A stretch of DNA of 64,000 nt. Source: an uncultured Clostridia bacterium. Its GTDB lineage: Bacteria; Bacillota; Clostridia; Christensenellales; UBA3700. Of this stretch, positions 1 through 7,152 are shown piece after piece. The translations under genes and the position numbers were made by a program. How positions within the stretch are numbered: the first letter of the stretch is position 1; each line of letters starts with the position of its first letter. The notes under the pieces were generated by a model. The model made no database searches. It was not told where the DNA came from and saw only the letters and a list, made by a program, of their open reading frames with translations. The stretch covers positions 248,001 through 312,000 of the forward strand of contig CALGRX010000017.1 of assembly GCA_937880755.1 (NCBI GenBank). Reading direction: 5' to 3'.

Positions 1-350
1 CCTTGAAAATAGCTAAACACAGAAACGGAACTATCGGCGATATAGACTTTAAGTGGGAAAAGGCTATGACCAACTTTATACCTGTATTCAACGCCGTACA
101 TAGACCAAAAGACAGCGTGGACAAGCAAGGCAAAAAAATGGAACAAGTCAACGCACCTAACGGAGAAGATCAAACCTATCAATATGCTTACGCGCCTATG
201 AACGAGGAATTAGTAGCACCGCCTATTGAGGACTTTGCCCCCGAAGTAGAGAACAACGACGACGTTACGCCCAACGTAGACGATATCTTCGGCAATCTAA
301 AGGGCAAGGAGATGAAGACCAAGCCTAATGCAGGCGACATCGAGGAATAA
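1..350 (+). CDS. dnaB: Replicative DNA helicase DnaB, C-terminal end (partial)
   Basis: Only the last 115 or so residues are inside the window and the reading frame is open at the left edge. The stretch KHRNGTIGDIDFKW is the typical last strand of the RecA-like ATPase domain of DnaB helicases, which unwind DNA at the replication fork. It is followed by a hydrophilic, acidic tail of about 80 residues that is longer than in many DnaB proteins. The first TTG in view is not the true start. An intrinsic terminator follows. The family is fairly sure; the tail has no recognised function. Confidence 0.8.
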   Translation, partial: LKIAKHRNGTIGDIDFKWEKAMTNFIPVFNAVHRPKDSVDKQGKKMEQVNAPNGEDQTYQYAYAPMNEELVAPPIEDFAPEVENNDDVTPNVDDIFGNLKGKEMKTKPNAGDIEE

Positions 351-377
351 TATTACCAGACACGACAAACGATATCC

Positions 378-404
378 AAAGACAACCAATCGGGTTGTCT
401 TTTT
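378..404 (+). terminator. Intrinsic terminator after dnaB
   Basis: A 10-bp perfect stem (AAAGACAACC / GGTTGTCTTT) with a 5-nt loop is followed directly by T residues. It separates dnaB from the yqfC operon. Confidence 0.85.
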
Positions 405-523
405 GATTGTTGAGATTGAGGCTCACAATGACGTTGGAAGAGCTATTATAGCGATATAACGAAATAATCACTCGACAAGAAGATATAGAGCAAATACGCA
501 AGAAATCAGGCATATACTTGAAT

Positions 524-784
524 ATGGCTTATAAAGAAGAATTGTGTGCATTGGTGTCCAAGACCCTCGGGGAAGAGGTGCTCAATAGAAAAATTACCGT
601 ATACGACAACCTCGCTTTGGTAGAGGGACATAGCGGTATATTGGCTTATAATCCCCAAAACGTCAAGGTGCGAGTTAACAAAAAAATACTCAGTATCGTT
701 GGTAACAACCTATCTGTGGTGGAATGTAGCATCAACGATATCGTCATCAAGGGCAATATCGAAAGGTTTGAGGTGAGCAAATGA
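524..784 (+). CDS. yqfC: Sporulation protein YqfC family
   Basis: A small protein of 86 residues counted from the ATG at 524; a TTG at 518 is the other possible start. Its C-terminal half (NVKVRVNKKILSIVGNNL followed by an I-KG-IE pattern) matches the YqfC/YabP-like fold that precedes yqfD in spore formers. In Bacillus, yqfC and yqfD are expressed in the mother cell; that role is known for the family and only inferred here. The stop codon overlaps the yqfD start as ATGA, which implies translational coupling. The frame stays open upstream except for one TAG at 449-451 (see findings). Confidence 0.8.
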   Translation: MAYKEELCALVSKTLGEEVLNRKITVYDNLALVEGHSGILAYNPQNVKVRVNKKILSIVGNNLSVVECSINDIVIKGNIERFEVSK

Positions 785-1917
785 GAGAGCGTGCCGTGAT
801 ATGCACAGATAGACTCAATTGCTATAGACTTATCAACCAGTTGAGAGAAAAAAAGATTGCCGTATTCGACGCAAGGATAGAGCGGGAGGAACTAATTTTC
901 GTCGTGTACGGTGACGACGTCAATAGGTGCATAGAGCTACTCGATAGCAAAAAAAGAACATATAGGCTAGCCTCGATAAGGCGCAAAAAATCTTGGAAAA
1001 AAATTGTAAAAGAGCACCTTGTATCGAGTTTTTCGTGGTTTTTGGTGATTGTTGCAATTATTGTTGCCAGTAGATTTTGCTACTCTGTGGACGTGGTGAG
1101 CGACGACGTGCAACTAAAAAAACAAGTGCAAAGCATATTGGTAGAGCAAGGCTATCAAGGGGCTTTCCTCAAATCGAAGGTCGATACCACCTCTCTCAAG
1201 CAAGCGATATTATCGAACACCTCTTACGCCGCCTATGCCGACGTGGAACTAAAGGGAAGTAGACTTATCGTCAGCGTCAAGCAAGCCCACAAGCCTATGC
1301 AAGACGAGGCGCAATACAACGCAATATTCGCAGACTGCGATTGCGTGATAACCAAAATCTTCGTCGAGAGCGGTACCGCACTAGTCAAAGAGGGTGATAG
1401 AGTGGTCAAGGGGCAAAAGCTCATAGACGGTTATATCGATCTCAAGGACCCCGAAGATCCTCAAAACGTCAAACAACCCGTCGAAGCCAAGGGAATAGTC
1501 TACGGCAAGGTGTGGAAGAGTAATAGGCTCGTTTTGCCCGACAAATATATCGCTATGGAGAGGACGGAAAATACTATGATAGCCAATCAAGTGAAGATCG
1601 GAGGGCTGACTTGGAAGAGTAAAAAGCAAGTTCCTTTTGAGAGTTTTGAGATGAAAACCGAAAGAAAAAGTACGGGCGATATAATAAAAATAGACCTCGA
1701 AAAGATTATGTTCTACGAAACGACAGCCGTGGAAAAGACCGTTGATAGAGATTATATCGACAGCCGTATAAGCAGTGCAAAAATCGATATGCAGTCGCAG
1801 TTTGAGGAGGGGTGGAAGGTCGTCGAAAGTTGGAATTTTGAAAAAAGACTAGACAATTTATATATAATAGATATATACTATGAATTAGAAATACCCGTGT
1901 GGTATGGGGAGGAATGA
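781..1917 (+). CDS. yqfD: Sporulation protein YqfD (SpoIV-associated, membrane)
   Basis: A 378-residue protein with an N-terminal cytoplasmic part, one transmembrane segment at about residues 78-100 (SFSWFLVIVAIIVASRF) and a large extracytoplasmic domain. This is the usual YqfD plan and length. A GAGGTGAG ribosome site precedes the ATG. The protein is made in sporulating cells and its biochemical role is not established. It overlaps yqfC at its start and phoH at its end by ATGA-type junctions, so the three are co-translated. Confidence 0.85.
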   Translation: MRERAVICTDRLNCYRLINQLREKKIAVFDARIEREELIFVVYGDDVNRCIELLDSKKRTYRLASIRRKKSWKKIVKEHLVSSFSWFLVIVAIIVASRFCYSVDVVSDDVQLKKQVQSILVEQGYQGAFLKSKVDTTSLKQAILSNTSYAAYADVELKGSRLIVSVKQAHKPMQDEAQYNAIFADCDCVITKIFVESGTALVKEGDRVVKGQKLIDGYIDLKDPEDPQNVKQPVEAKGIVYGKVWKSNRLVLPDKYIAMERTENTMIANQVKIGGLTWKSKKQVPFESFEMKTERKSTGDIIKIDLEKIMFYETTAVEKTVDRDYIDSRISSAKIDMQSQFEEGWKVVESWNFEKRLDNLYIIDIYYELEIPVWYGEE

Positions 1918-2873
1918 ATATCGAAAAGACAATAGAATTGCAAGATTTGCAAGATACGATGGCGCTATGCGGCGTGAGAGACGAAAACCTCGAATATATG
2001 CGTGAAAAGTTTGGGGTAGGTATCAGACTCTTTGGAAGTAATTTGACTATTACGGGCGAGCAAGAGAGTATCGAGAGAGTTGCGGAAGTGATAGAAACCT
2101 TGTTGAGCAAGGCTCATAGCAACAATATCAATCGCAACTTCATTGATTTCGTCACCGATATGATCGACGCGGGTGACAGCGATAAGTTCGACGAGTTGAC
2201 CCGCACCGTCGCAACGACTATCAAGGGTAAACCTATAAAAAGCAAGACCTATGGACAAGCTGCCTACGTCAAGGCTATCAACGACAATCCTATTGTATTC
2301 GGTGTGGGCCCCGCAGGTACGGGTAAGACGTATCTTGCCGTGGCTTTGGCGGTAGTCGCTTTCAAAAATAAATTGGTGGATAAGATTATCCTCACTCGTC
2401 CTGCCGTGGAAGCCGGAGAGAAACTAGGCTTCTTGCCAGGCGATTTGGGCGCAAAGGTTGACCCTTATCTCAGACCTCTCTACGACGCTTTGCAAGAGAT
2501 GTTCGGATTGGAAACCTACAACAAACTGATGGAAAAGGGCGTTATCGAGATTGCTCCGCTTGCATATATGAGAGGCAGAACGCTGTCGGGCGCTTTTATC
2601 ATTCTCGACGAAGCGCAAAATACCACCGGAGAACAAATGAAAATGTTTCTTACCCGTATGGGAGAGGGTAGCAAAATCGTCGTTACGGGCGATACGACCC
2701 AGATAGATTTGCCTAACAACAAGGCGAGCGGACTCGTAGAAGCCGTATCTATTCTGGAAGGCGTCAAGGGTATCGCGGTAGTCAACTTGACCTCTAAAGA
2801 TATCGTAAGACACCCGTTGGTGCAAGCTATCGTCAACGCGTATGAAAAACACGGAAAAACTAAGGAGAATTGA
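1914..2873 (+). CDS. phoH: PhoH-like ATPase
   Basis: A 319-residue PhoH-family P-loop ATPase. A KH-like N-terminal region (about 1-100) precedes Walker A GPAGTGKTYLAVA (about residue 131) and Walker B ILDEAQNTT, the family signature. PhoH/YqfQ-type proteins are linked to RNA metabolism together with YbeY, which lies two genes downstream. The ATG at 1914 overlaps the yqfD stop. A GTG at 1899 is an alternative start. GGGGAGG lies only one base before the 1914 ATG, so start by re-initiation is likely. Confidence 0.9.
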   Translation: MNIEKTIELQDLQDTMALCGVRDENLEYMREKFGVGIRLFGSNLTITGEQESIERVAEVIETLLSKAHSNNINRNFIDFVTDMIDAGDSDKFDELTRTVATTIKGKPIKSKTYGQAAYVKAINDNPIVFGVGPAGTGKTYLAVALAVVAFKNKLVDKIILTRPAVEAGEKLGFLPGDLGAKVDPYLRPLYDALQEMFGLETYNKLMEKGVIEIAPLAYMRGRTLSGAFIILDEAQNTTGEQMKMFLTRMGEGSKIVVTGDTTQIDLPNNKASGLVEAVSILEGVKGIAVVNLTSKDIVRHPLVQAIVNAYEKHGKTKEN

Positions 2874-4310
2874 ATGACGGAAGACAAACAAAAAGAAAGG
2901 TGGATTGTCGTAGCCTATATTGCGGTATATATAGTTTTGGCGCTGTTTACCGCGGCTTTTGGCACGGCAATTTTGCTCAAAGATATCACCGCTATGTCAA
3001 AGGCGTCGACGGTACTGCCCGTGGCGGTGGGGATATTCGTATGCTACTTTGCTACGATGATTTACGCGCGATATATTCTCAACAAGGATAAGGATATCGA
3101 GTGCAGTGTGCTCAAAGGCAATTTGATTATTTTGCCAACGCTGTTTTTGAATATTTTGGCTAGTTGTACCATATTTGCCTTCAGTATGCCGGGATCTATG
3201 CCTATAGCCTTTAGCTCTTTGATAATCACGATGATGCTGAGACAAAGATTGGGGCTTATGTGCACCTTTACCACTACCGTTGGCTCGTTGCTTTTGTGCG
3301 CTATGGTAAACGACGGAGTGGATTTGGCAACGATAATTTCGATGATTTCGTCTGCTTTGACCGGGATATTTATGATATTCTTGATAAGGCGCAGATATAC
3401 CCGATTTAGATTGACTTGGGGAACTATTCTCATTGCCATAGCTATGATTCCTCTTACCTTCTTGCTAGGGTTGGTGCAAGGTATCAGTTATGCAAAAGCC
3501 TCAATCGAGTTGGCTTTGGAAGTCTTTATCGGCAATATGATTAGCATTGCTTCATTTACGATAACGTTGCCTATATACGAGTCGATTTTCCGCATTTGGA
3601 CAGACTTTAAGTTGGCGGAACTATGTTCCTTCAATCAGCCTCTGCTCAAGAGATTGAGAGAGGAGGCCTCGGGCACTTTCAACCATTCTATGATAGTCGC
3701 CAACCTAGCCGAAAACTGCGCTATCGCCATTGGACTCAATCCCTTTATGGCAAGAGCGTGCGCATACTTCCACGATATCGGCAAGATAAAGAATCCACGC
3801 TTTTTCGTAGAGAACCAAATGGACGGCTACAATCCGCACGACGAGCTTATACCCGAAGTGAGCGCAAGTATGATTACTCGACACGTTGCCGACGGTACGG
3901 AGATACTCAAAGAGTACCGTATGCCCAACGAGGTAATCAAAGCGGCGGGAGAGCACCACGGCGATAGTCCTGTGATGTACTTCTATCTCAAAGCCAAGGT
4001 CATCACCGAGGGTGAACTCGATATGGACGAATATCGTTACGACAGCGACTTGCCTACCACCAAGTATAGCGCTATCATTATGATTTGCGACGTGTGCGAG
4101 GCAATGATAAGAAGCAAAGCACCTAACTCGGAAGAAGAACTCAACGAGATGATTGGCGGTATCATTAAGGACAAAATGTTGGACGGTCAGTTCGATAACT
4201 GCGACCTCACCATACACGATATGGTGGTCATCAAACAAACTATATGCAATATCATTCCTACGATGCTACACAAGCGTATAGATTACAACAAAGCAAAGGA
4301 TAGAAGATAA
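2874..4310 (+). CDS. pgpH: 7TM-HD domain phosphodiesterase, PgpH-like (short form)
   Basis: A 478-residue membrane protein with several transmembrane helices (about 10-230) followed by a cytosolic HD domain with the metal motif YFHDIGK (H300-D301) and GEHHGD. The family (PgpH, YqfF in Bacillus) hydrolyses cyclic di-AMP. The start is clear: AAGGAG lies 6 nt before the ATG. The usual PgpH has a large extracellular domain between helix 1 and the remaining helices and is about 700 residues long. Here that domain is missing and only a short loop separates the first two helices. The enzyme class is clear; c-di-AMP specificity is inferred. Confidence 0.88.
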   Translation: MTEDKQKERWIVVAYIAVYIVLALFTAAFGTAILLKDITAMSKASTVLPVAVGIFVCYFATMIYARYILNKDKDIECSVLKGNLIILPTLFLNILASCTIFAFSMPGSMPIAFSSLIITMMLRQRLGLMCTFTTTVGSLLLCAMVNDGVDLATIISMISSALTGIFMIFLIRRRYTRFRLTWGTILIAIAMIPLTFLLGLVQGISYAKASIELALEVFIGNMISIASFTITLPIYESIFRIWTDFKLAELCSFNQPLLKRLREEASGTFNHSMIVANLAENCAIAIGLNPFMARACAYFHDIGKIKNPRFFVENQMDGYNPHDELIPEVSASMITRHVADGTEILKEYRMPNEVIKAAGEHHGDSPVMYFYLKAKVITEGELDMDEYRYDSDLPTTKYSAIIMICDVCEAMIRSKAPNSEEELNEMIGGIIKDKMLDGQFDNCDLTIHDMVVIKQTICNIIPTMLHKRIDYNKAKDRR

Positions 4311-4790
4311 ATGCCGATAGAATTGTATGACGATGTAAATTCGAATATAGACAAGAGCTTCGTGGACAAAATTTTTTATGCTACGCTAAAGCATTTCGGC
4401 ATAATAGACGAGGTGGAAGTAGAGATAAATATAGTCGACGAAGACACGATAAAAGAGGTCAACAAAACTACTCGCCAAATAGAAAAAGTGACAGACGTAT
4501 TGAGTTTTCCCACTCTAAATCACCCTTTGCCGTATAATAAAGACGAGCATTTGGACGACATAAACCCCGACACGGGCAACGTGATGTTGGGGGAATTGTT
4601 GCTGTGTGAAAAAAGGGCAAAAGAGCAAGCGAAAGAGTACGGGCACAGCTTCGAGAGAGAGTGCGGTTATCTCGTGTTGCACGGCTTGTTGCATTTGCTC
4701 GGCTTCGACCATATACAAGAAGAAGATAAGGTCGAGATGAGAAAGCACGAAGAAGAAATTTTGAATAGTCTAGGAATAGTGAGAGGATAA
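4311..4790 (+). CDS. ybeY: Endoribonuclease YbeY (rRNA maturation factor)
   Basis: A 159-residue metalloprotein with the zinc signature HGLLHLLGFDH (H124, H128, H134) near its end. YbeY takes part in 16S rRNA 3' maturation and ribosome quality control. It starts directly after the pgpH stop and ends one base before era, so it lies inside the operon. Its length is normal for the family. The dgkA and cdd genes that often sit between ybeY and era in Firmicutes are absent. Confidence 0.95.
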   Translation: MPIELYDDVNSNIDKSFVDKIFYATLKHFGIIDEVEVEINIVDEDTIKEVNKTTRQIEKVTDVLSFPTLNHPLPYNKDEHLDDINPDTGNVMLGELLLCEKRAKEQAKEYGHSFERECGYLVLHGLLHLLGFDHIQEEDKVEMRKHEEEILNSLGIVRG

Positions 4791-4791
4791 G

Positions 4792-5682
4792 ATGAAATCG
4801 GGATTCGTATCTGTAGTGGGTAAGCCTAACGTAGGTAAGTCCACTCTAATAAATACTTTGGTGGGAGAAAAGGTGTCTATCGTAAGTTGGAAACCGCAAA
4901 CCACTCGAGATAAAATTTTGGGCATAGTCAACGGCGATGGATATCAAGTCGTGCTTGCAGATTGCCCCGGCGTGCATACGCCCAAAAACGCCCTCAGCGA
5001 ATATATGATGAAGTCGGTGGGCAGTGCGGTAGACGGCGTGGACGCCTATATCTACGTGCTGGCTTGCAGTAAAAAAATCGACGACGTAGATATGCAATAT
5101 ATCAACAAGTTTGCAGGTAGCGGAATACCGCTATTCATCGTTATCAACAAGTGCGACGAGGTTAAACCCGAAGCCATTGGACAAAAGATTGACAGCCTCA
5201 AAGACTTGCAAGGCGTCAAGGCTATTATTCCCGTCAGTGCGTTGACGGGCAAAAATTGCGACCTGTTGATGAAAGAGTTGGTCGAAGTTTTGCCCGAGGG
5301 CGTGGCGTATTACGATACCGATTCTTATACGGACAAGACGGTTAGATTTATGGTAGGGGAGATAGTGAGAGAGAAGGCTCTGCGCTTGCTCGGCGACGAA
5401 ATCCCTTACGGTATTTGCGTAGCCGTCAATAGATACGAAGTACGCGACGACGGTTTGGTGAGCATAGACGCCGATATAGTCTGCGAAAAACAAGCCCATA
5501 AGTCTATCGTCATCGGCAAAGGCGGCGCTATGATAAAAAAAATATCTACCATGGCTAGGCAAGATATCGAAAAACTCGTCGACGCCAAAGTCTACCTCAA
5601 CCTATTCGTCAAAGTCAAAGAGAATTGGCGTGATAGTGCTAGTTTGGTGGGGCTAATGGGGTATAATATTAAAGACATTTGA
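4792..5682 (+). CDS. era: GTPase Era
   Basis: A 296-residue ribosome-assembly GTPase. G1 GKPNVGKS lies at residues 10-17, the switch region has DCPGVH, and G4 NKCD lies at about 118-121. A C-terminal KH domain (about 200-290) contains the GKGGAMIKKI loop that binds the 3' end of 16S rRNA. AGAGGATAAG precedes the ATG. It is the last gene of the tight block. The stop codon abuts a foldback repeat that begins at 5682. Confidence 0.96.
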   Translation: MKSGFVSVVGKPNVGKSTLINTLVGEKVSIVSWKPQTTRDKILGIVNGDGYQVVLADCPGVHTPKNALSEYMMKSVGSAVDGVDAYIYVLACSKKIDDVDMQYINKFAGSGIPLFIVINKCDEVKPEAIGQKIDSLKDLQGVKAIIPVSALTGKNCDLLMKELVEVLPEGVAYYDTDSYTDKTVRFMVGEIVREKALRLLGDEIPYGICVAVNRYEVRDDGLVSIDADIVCEKQAHKSIVIGKGGAMIKKISTMARQDIEKLVDAKVYLNLFVKVKENWRDSASLVGLMGYNIKDI

Positions 5683-5808
5683 TTTGACGGCGGATATGCG
5701 TCGTTATGCTTTGTCGTGCGGTAATTTTTCTCACTCACATACGCATAGTATGCTCGCATCGATAAAATCACCGCTTTCCTCGCCTAACTCGCATCTCCAC
5801 CGTCAAAT
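5682..5808. repeat. Foldback (MITE-like) repeat copy M1
   Basis: 127 bp with 19-bp imperfect terminal inverted repeats: ATTTGACGGCGGATATGCG at the left, and its complement with two changes at the right. The interior shares TCGTTATGCTTTGTCG and CTCGCCTAACTCGCATCTCC with copies near kdgK and dinB. The left end overlaps the last base of the era stop codon. Confidence 0.75.
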
Positions 5809-6123
5809 GGTGGATAGCGGATATGCGTCGTTATGCTTTGTCGAACCTTATACACGTAGTCCTTACAACCCTTCCACCACCTATGATGCTCCCCTTCCCC
5901 TTACACAGGGGTGGCTATCATCCCTCCGTCTTGCCAAACGGCAAGCCACCTCCTTTGCGCAAAGGAGGCTAAATAAGGATTGAGATTGCCAAAGCGAAAA
6001 AACACGATCTTTGCTAACGCAAAACGTACACGGCGCAACGATAATTGCTACAACTAAAAAATAATTGAAACTTGGCGTATATATTCTTCTTATTTGCTCA
6101 CAACATAGGCAAGGGGAGGAACT
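5809..6123. repeat. Repeat-rich spacer, no gene seen
   Basis: It begins with a partial second copy of the foldback repeat (GCGGATATGCGTCG at about 5818). A segment resembling the CCTCCGTC...AAAGGAGGC repeat seen at 21.4 kb follows, and then GAGATTGCC and CTTTGCTAACGCAAAA elements shared with 9.9 kb and 21.3 kb. Open frames here run through repeats and are not credible genes. Confidence 0.65.
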
Positions 6124-6225
6124 ATGTCGGATATACAAGACACGTTGTGGAAGTTGTTTGAAAGTACGGGACAAGTCAATTATTATCTTATGTACAACGC
6201 GATTAGCAAAGAGAATAAGCGATAA
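6124..6225 (+). CDS. yqzL: YqzL-like small protein
   Basis: A 33-residue protein that is easy to miss. It begins MSDIQDTLWKLFESTGQVNY and ends in KENKR. The W-K-LFE-TG-V--YL pattern and its place between era and recO both match the YqzL family of Firmicutes, whose function is unknown. The ribosome site AAGGGGAGG lies 4 nt before the ATG and is among the strongest in the window, which supports real translation. Confidence 0.75.
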   Translation: MSDIQDTLWKLFESTGQVNYYLMYNAISKENKR

Positions 6226-6438
6226 AATATGCTAATATATCCAATTAAAAATCTCTTAATATTAACCGTGTAATTAGATCGGAAGACGCTTCGAATATGA
6301 GAAACGAAATAGTTATGAAAAATTATTAAGGTTATTAGAGGGAAGGTAAAGATTGTTGGATAAAAAATTGGTATATTTTGCAAATATCGTAGTTGCTATA
6401 TACAAATAAAATGTCAATAATCGCAAATTAGGAGACGT
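6226..6438. other. A+T-rich leader before recO
   Basis: 213 bp between yqzL and recO with no open frame of note. I see no clear promoter pair or hairpin. Confidence 0.4.
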
Positions 6439-6975
6439 ATGGAATATTTTGACGCGGATTGCTTGTGTTTGAGAGCAACCGACTATAAAGACAACGACAA
6501 GTTGCTAACCCTATACGCACCGGAGAAGGGCAAGATTTTTGCTGTTGCCAAGGGCTGTAAATCGCCTAAGGCAAAGTTGAAATATGCCACTTCTCCTCTT
6601 TGCTTTGGTCATTATAATTTTTCTGTCAAAAACGGTAGATTTACTATGATTGGTTGCGATTGCTACGACAACTTTTTTGATATGAGCCAAGACATAGAAA
6701 AGTATTGCGTTGCAATGACGGTGGTGGAAACGCTGGACAAGACCCAAATGGAAGGGCAATACGACCACGAGGTGTACGTACATAGTTTGCAGACCTTGCA
6801 AAGCCTAAAAAGTAGCGTGGAGAATAGCGGGGACGTGGCGAGAGAATTTTTGAAAAAGACCTTGGAGTTGTCGGGCTATAAATGCGACGTAAAGGATCTA
6901 CGCTCTACTTATCACGTATTCGTAAGAGAGTTTGGCGTCAGACTCAATTCTTTAGAGATGTTAATCAATCTTTAA
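6439..6975 (+). CDS. recO: DNA repair protein RecO (short)
   Basis: A 178-residue RecO. The N-terminal OB fold is clear (LCLRATDYKDNDKLLTLYA, then AKGCKSPKAKL), followed by the helical part. RecO works with RecF and RecR to load RecA. Typical RecO proteins have about 240-250 residues and many carry a C-terminal zinc finger with four cysteines; here the protein ends before that region. The ribosome site AGGAG lies just before the ATG. A natural short form or a late truncation are both possible. Confidence 0.85.
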   Translation: MEYFDADCLCLRATDYKDNDKLLTLYAPEKGKIFAVAKGCKSPKAKLKYATSPLCFGHYNFSVKNGRFTMIGCDCYDNFFDMSQDIEKYCVAMTVVETLDKTQMEGQYDHEVYVHSLQTLQSLKSSVENSGDVAREFLKKTLELSGYKCDVKDLRSTYHVFVREFGVRLNSLEMLINL

Positions 6976-7047
6976 ACACATTTTATGAAATCGTAAAAGC
7001 AATTTTTACAATTTTTTCTATTTAATTAAAAATTATATAAATAAATC

Positions 7048-7076
7048 TTGAAAAAAATTTTTTTTTCTTGTAAGAT
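7048..7076 (+). promoter_or_regulatory. Promoter of ppdK
   Basis: TTGAAA (7048-7053), a 17-bp spacer and TAAGAT (7071-7076), preceded by a strongly A+T-rich stretch that could act as an UP element. Confidence 0.7.
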
Positions 7077-7152
7077 GTAGTTGTATAGTAATCTATATGA
7101 CTTGAAGGCTATACGTAAAGAGAAAACAATGATTATATATAAGGAGGCAATT

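Noticed and set aside
5684..5983. 99-codon open frame after era
   Set aside because: It runs through a foldback repeat and other dispersed repeats and has no start signal or domain.
6275..6290. Sequencing-adapter remnant (AGATCGGAAGA at about 6276)
   Set aside because: Only 11 bases match the common adapter start and the next bases differ. It lies inside continuous sequence with no assembly break visible.
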